Below, piece after piece: positions 13,289 through 15,146 of a DNA stretch of 15,146 bases (position 1 is its first letter; each line of letters begins with the position of its first letter). Below the pieces are notes generated by a model that worked only from the letters and a program-made list of their open reading frames with translations, ran no database searches and was not told the DNA's origin. Origin of the DNA: Desulfurococcales archaeon ex4484_204 (GTDB lineage: Archaea > Thermoproteota > Thermoprotei_A > Sulfolobales > NBVN01); assembly GCA_002255065.1 (NCBI GenBank), contig NJEF01000006.1, positions 1 through 15,146 on the forward strand, written 5' to 3'. The position numbers were made by a program, and so were the translations under genes.

Positions 13289-15044
13289 AAAGCTTTAACG
13301 CCCTGAAGTACTTATGGCTGAGCCTCCTCAAGTCCTTGTTTTCGCCGATAATCATTACAGAGACGAGCCTTGCGTTAGCCGCTCTAAGCTTCCTTTCAAC
13401 AATGCTCTCAGATATCCTGTCCTCCCCATCCGTTACCACCACGATATCCGAGGAACCCCTAGTCACGCCTGACGATATGTCGTCGCACGCCGTTACTATA
13501 GCCCTAGTTATATCGGTTCCCCCACCGCCCTTAACCCTGGACAGGTATTTAAGCAGGGATATAGCGTCGGAGGGCTTCATCCTCCTAGGAATCTTAATTA
13601 GTGGGTGCGGGAGACCGTTAAAGAACCTTAGAAAGAAGTCCCTGCCCTCCCTCCTAGCCCTTAGGAAGAGGGCTATCGCTGTTGCCTTAGCCCACCTGAT
13701 CTTCTCCCCCTCCATACTGCCGCTGTTATGAACTACGAAGCCGTTAGCTACGAAGCGGTTGTAGTTCTCTAACGTTATGTCGTAGGTCTCCGACACCCCA
13801 TCAAACACCTTCCTCACAATGGGGGCTAGCACGAAGCCCTCCACGCATTGAGCGTTACCCATCCCTAAGCCCCTGCCTGGCCGTAGGGGTAGTGTAAGAA
13901 CTACGTCACCCTCCCTAACCTCGGAAAGCGGTACTTCAGCCAGCACCCCACCCCTGAATATAGGGATAACGTGGTTCCCGGTAGCCCTTACGTAGTTAAG
14001 AGGGGTCTCCAGCCTGAACACGGGCCTGGAGCCCCCCTTAACAACCCTAACAACTCTCGACCACTTAAGCACTGGCTTCAACCTACCCACAGCTAGCTCA
14101 GCACCTTCAGTGCCGAGGGAGCTGTTGGTAAGCAATTTAAGCTCCACCGATAAGACCTCGTCACCCACCTGAACGTCCTTAATCTTAACGTCGCCGCCAC
14201 CCCTTAACCTGATCGATGTCTCCCCATCTAAGCACTTATCTATGAGTAGGTAGAAGGGCCCTAAAGTCTTGGGCAGGACCTTCTCGTAAAGGAGCAGCCT
14301 GTTCTCGATGTACTTCACCCTGAAGTAGGTCTTCGGCAACTTCAACTCCGTAGGCACTATCCTCTCCAGGTCTGAGCCCAGCTCGTAACCCGTTAACTCA
14401 CCCTTACTCGACCTCTCAACCCTCCTCCTAATCCTGTGGGTTAACCTAGGTATGATGGACATTACGTCGAGGAGCTTCCTAATGTCGGCGTTCCTAGCTA
14501 GCTTAATAACGTCCTCACCGCTCTCCTCGATGTCGAACACTGTGCCAGTGCCTGGCTGGGTCCCCTCAGCTAGGACCTTCTGAATGTTCTTCAGGGTTCT
14601 TGACTCCTCCTTAACCTTATCTACAGCCCTCTTAACAGCCCTACTCACGGTAGCCCTATCACCGCTCTCCTCACCACCCTCACCCCCTCCACCGCTGGCG
14701 CTTAGCTCGTTCTTTAACTCACTACCTATGTGATGTATTAGAGAGGCCGAGACCAGGGTGCTTAGCTGCGAGTCGGCTATGGTGTAGAGCTTAAGGGAGT
14801 TGAAGTCAGGTAGATCTATGAACTCCTTAATTATGAAGTAGTTCCTCTCCTTACCCGCGGGGACCTCGTTTAACGGGATCGTTACTGGGAATGGTAGGTA
14901 GAGTGAGTAGAATATATCTATAGATAGGTCTAGGTCGGCGAAGCCCGACTCGTTGCCAAGCTTTGAAGCTATCTTAAGTACCTTCTCCCCCCTGTAGATC
15001 GTCACTGGGTCGTCATACCTCACACCCTTAAGCACTCCAGGCAA
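13254..15044 (-). CDS. VWA-domain protein (CoxE/ViaA-like) interrupted by an intein
   Basis: 596-residue precursor; 426 residues after removal of an intein at residues 271-440. The N-terminal extein (1-270) is largely helical, with a Gly/Glu-rich linker at 116-128 and a GYELGSDLERIVPTEL stretch at 219-234 like that of COG2425 (ViaA) proteins. The C-terminal extein (441-596) carries the rest of the VWA fold. MIDAS residues are D269, S441 and S443 (rejoined as DKSGS), T510 in GGGGTD and D539 in VTDGED, so the spliced protein should bind a divalent metal. Such VWA proteins often work with MoxR-type AAA+ ATPases, and a gene end lies just upstream, separated by one base. Start is TTG, 10 bases after AGGAGGAGG. 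The role in the cell is unknown. The 3' end overlaps the GTPase gene by 35 bases. Confidence 0.88.
   Translation of the reverse strand: MPGVLKGVRYDDPVTIYRGEKVLKIASKLGNESGFADLDLSIDIFYSLYLPFPVTIPLNEVPAGKERNYFIIKEFIDLPDFNSLKLYTIADSQLSTLVSASLIHHIGSELKNELSASGGGGEGGEESGDRATVSRAVKRAVDKVKEESRTLKNIQKVLAEGTQPGTGTVFDIEESGEDVIKLARNADIRKLLDVMSIIPRLTHRIRRRVERSSKGELTGYELGSDLERIVPTELKLPKTYFRVKYIENRLLLYEKVLPKTLGPFYLLIDKCLDGETSIRLRGGGDVKIKDVQVGDEVLSVELKLLTNSSLGTEGAELAVGRLKPVLKWSRVVRVVKGGSRPVFRLETPLNYVRATGNHVIPIFRGGVLAEVPLSEVREGDVVLTLPLRPGRGLGMGNAQCVEGFVLAPIVRKVFDGVSETYDITLENYNRFVANGFVVHNSGSMEGEKIRWAKATAIALFLRARREGRDFFLRFFNGLPHPLIKIPRRMKPSDAISLLKYLSRVKGGGGTDITRAIVTACDDISSGVTRGSSDIVVVTDGEDRISESIVERKLRAANARLVSVMIIGENKDLRRLSHKYFRALKLSSDEILRVAEA
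13725..14234 (-). other. Mini-intein inserted in the MIDAS motif of the VWA protein
   Basis: Encodes precursor residues 271-440 (170 residues). Block A begins with Cys271 in CLDGETSI followed by KIKDVQVGDEV (287-297). Block B is YVRATGNH at 351-358, with the expected T-x-x-H as T355/H358. Block F is YDITLENYNRF at 421-431 and block G is ANGFVVHN at 433-440, with penultimate His439 and terminal Asn440, followed by Ser441 as the +1 nucleophile. This is the set needed for standard (class 1) splicing. Only about 25 residues separate the end of the B region from block F, leaving no room for a homing endonuclease. The flanking extein joins as LLIDK/SGSMEG, a perfect MIDAS core. Codon use resembles the host gene, so the insertion is not obviously recent. 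Confidence 0.93.
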
Positions 15045-15045
15045 C

Positions 15046-15146
15046 CTACCTCAACCTCCTCCTTATGGTGTCGGCGGTTGAGTCTATTATGGCTATCACC
15101 TCCCCAGCTAGCCTCTCAACCCCGGGATCCCTGGACTCGAGCATTA
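15046..15146 (-). CDS. C-terminal end of an upstream gene, cut by the window edge
   Basis: An open frame on the - strand enters from the right edge and ends in TAG at 15046-15048. The last 32 complete codons give a helical, basic tail containing VERLAGEVIAIIDS and ending RRRLR. There is one base between its stop and the TTG of the VWA gene, and its final codons contain that gene's ribosome-binding site, so the two are almost certainly cotranscribed. VWA proteins of this type commonly follow a MoxR-like AAA+ ATPase gene; this may be its C-terminus, but nothing in the visible part proves it. An ATG lies at the first complete codon, but a gene of only 32 residues is less likely than a continuing frame. 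Confidence 0.55.
   Translation of the reverse strand, partial: MLESRDPGVERLAGEVIAIIDSTADTIRRRLR
15055..15063 (-). promoter_or_regulatory. Shine-Dalgarno site for the VWA gene
   Basis: AGGAGGAGG on the - strand, 10 bases ahead of the TTG at 15044 and within the last codons of the upstream gene. It supports the TTG start over the in-frame GTG codons 9 and 21 bases further downstream. Confidence 0.75.

Noticed and set aside
13336..13731. A 131-codon open frame on the + strand opposite the C-terminal half of the VWA gene
   Set aside because: It is antisense to well-conserved VWA sequence, carries no recognisable motif and has no ribosome-binding site; a shadow frame is the better explanation.
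13725..14234. The extra VWA segment as a frameshift, gene fusion or ordinary loop insertion
   Set aside because: The reading frame is continuous on both sides, the ends are exactly Cys and His-Asn followed by Ser, and blocks A, B, F and G occur in the correct order, which an ordinary loop would not show.
1..15146. CRISPR arrays, tRNA or rRNA genes, insertion sequences
   Set aside because: No regularly spaced repeats, no tRNA-like T-arm or acceptor sequences, and no transposase-like product were seen; coding genes fill nearly the whole window.

Overview
The window reads as a densely packed chromosomal segment from an archaeon, most likely a thermophilic member of the Thermoproteota/TACK group. 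The evidence is an alpha-type nascent polypeptide-associated complex protein, a beta-CASP ribonuclease of the archaeal CPSF2 type, an XPD-type iron-sulfur helicase, frequent GTG and TTG starts, TATA-like boxes about 20-28 bases ahead of several genes (fitting leaderless messages), and heavy use of AGG arginine codons. The genus cannot be fixed from sequence reading alone. There are no rRNA, tRNA, CRISPR or insertion-sequence features, and no gene-free stretch reaches 300 bases.

Layout, left to right. An Mrp/NBP35-type P-loop ATPase (+) converges on a speE-mbfA-like pair (-): a spermidine synthase followed by a ferritin-like/VIT1 fusion for iron handling. Divergent from these is a + pair, a MarC-family membrane protein and XPD helicase. 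A - strand run then covers adenine deaminase, an allantoinase/dihydroorotase-type cyclic amidohydrolase and an unrecognised multi-pass membrane protein. A third amidohydrolase (COG0402 nucleobase/nucleoside deaminase type) diverges from it, giving three amidohydrolase-superfamily genes side by side, which suggests purine or cyclic-amide salvage or breakdown. Next come NAC (-), the aCPSF2-like ribonuclease (+) and a circularly permuted RbgA/YlqF-type GTPase (+), a translation and RNA housekeeping block. At the right end a - strand von Willebrand A (VWA) protein lies just downstream of a gene whose C-terminus alone is inside the window.

The most striking feature is inside the VWA gene. A 170-residue mini-intein (Cys1 ... 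His-Asn / Ser+1) is inserted exactly within the MIDAS metal-binding motif. It separates Asp-Lys from Ser-Gly-Ser, so the metal site exists only after protein splicing. The +1 serine required for splicing is itself a predicted MIDAS ligand. Removing residues 271-440 restores a continuous 426-residue VWA protein with an intact DKSGS...T...D MIDAS.

Other points of note: the Mrp protein lacks the second cysteine of the usual CxxC cluster-binding motif; the dihydroorotase-like enzyme lacks the substrate-binding arginine of true dihydroorotases; and three convergent gene pairs overlap within their coding sequences by 19, 32 and 35 bp.
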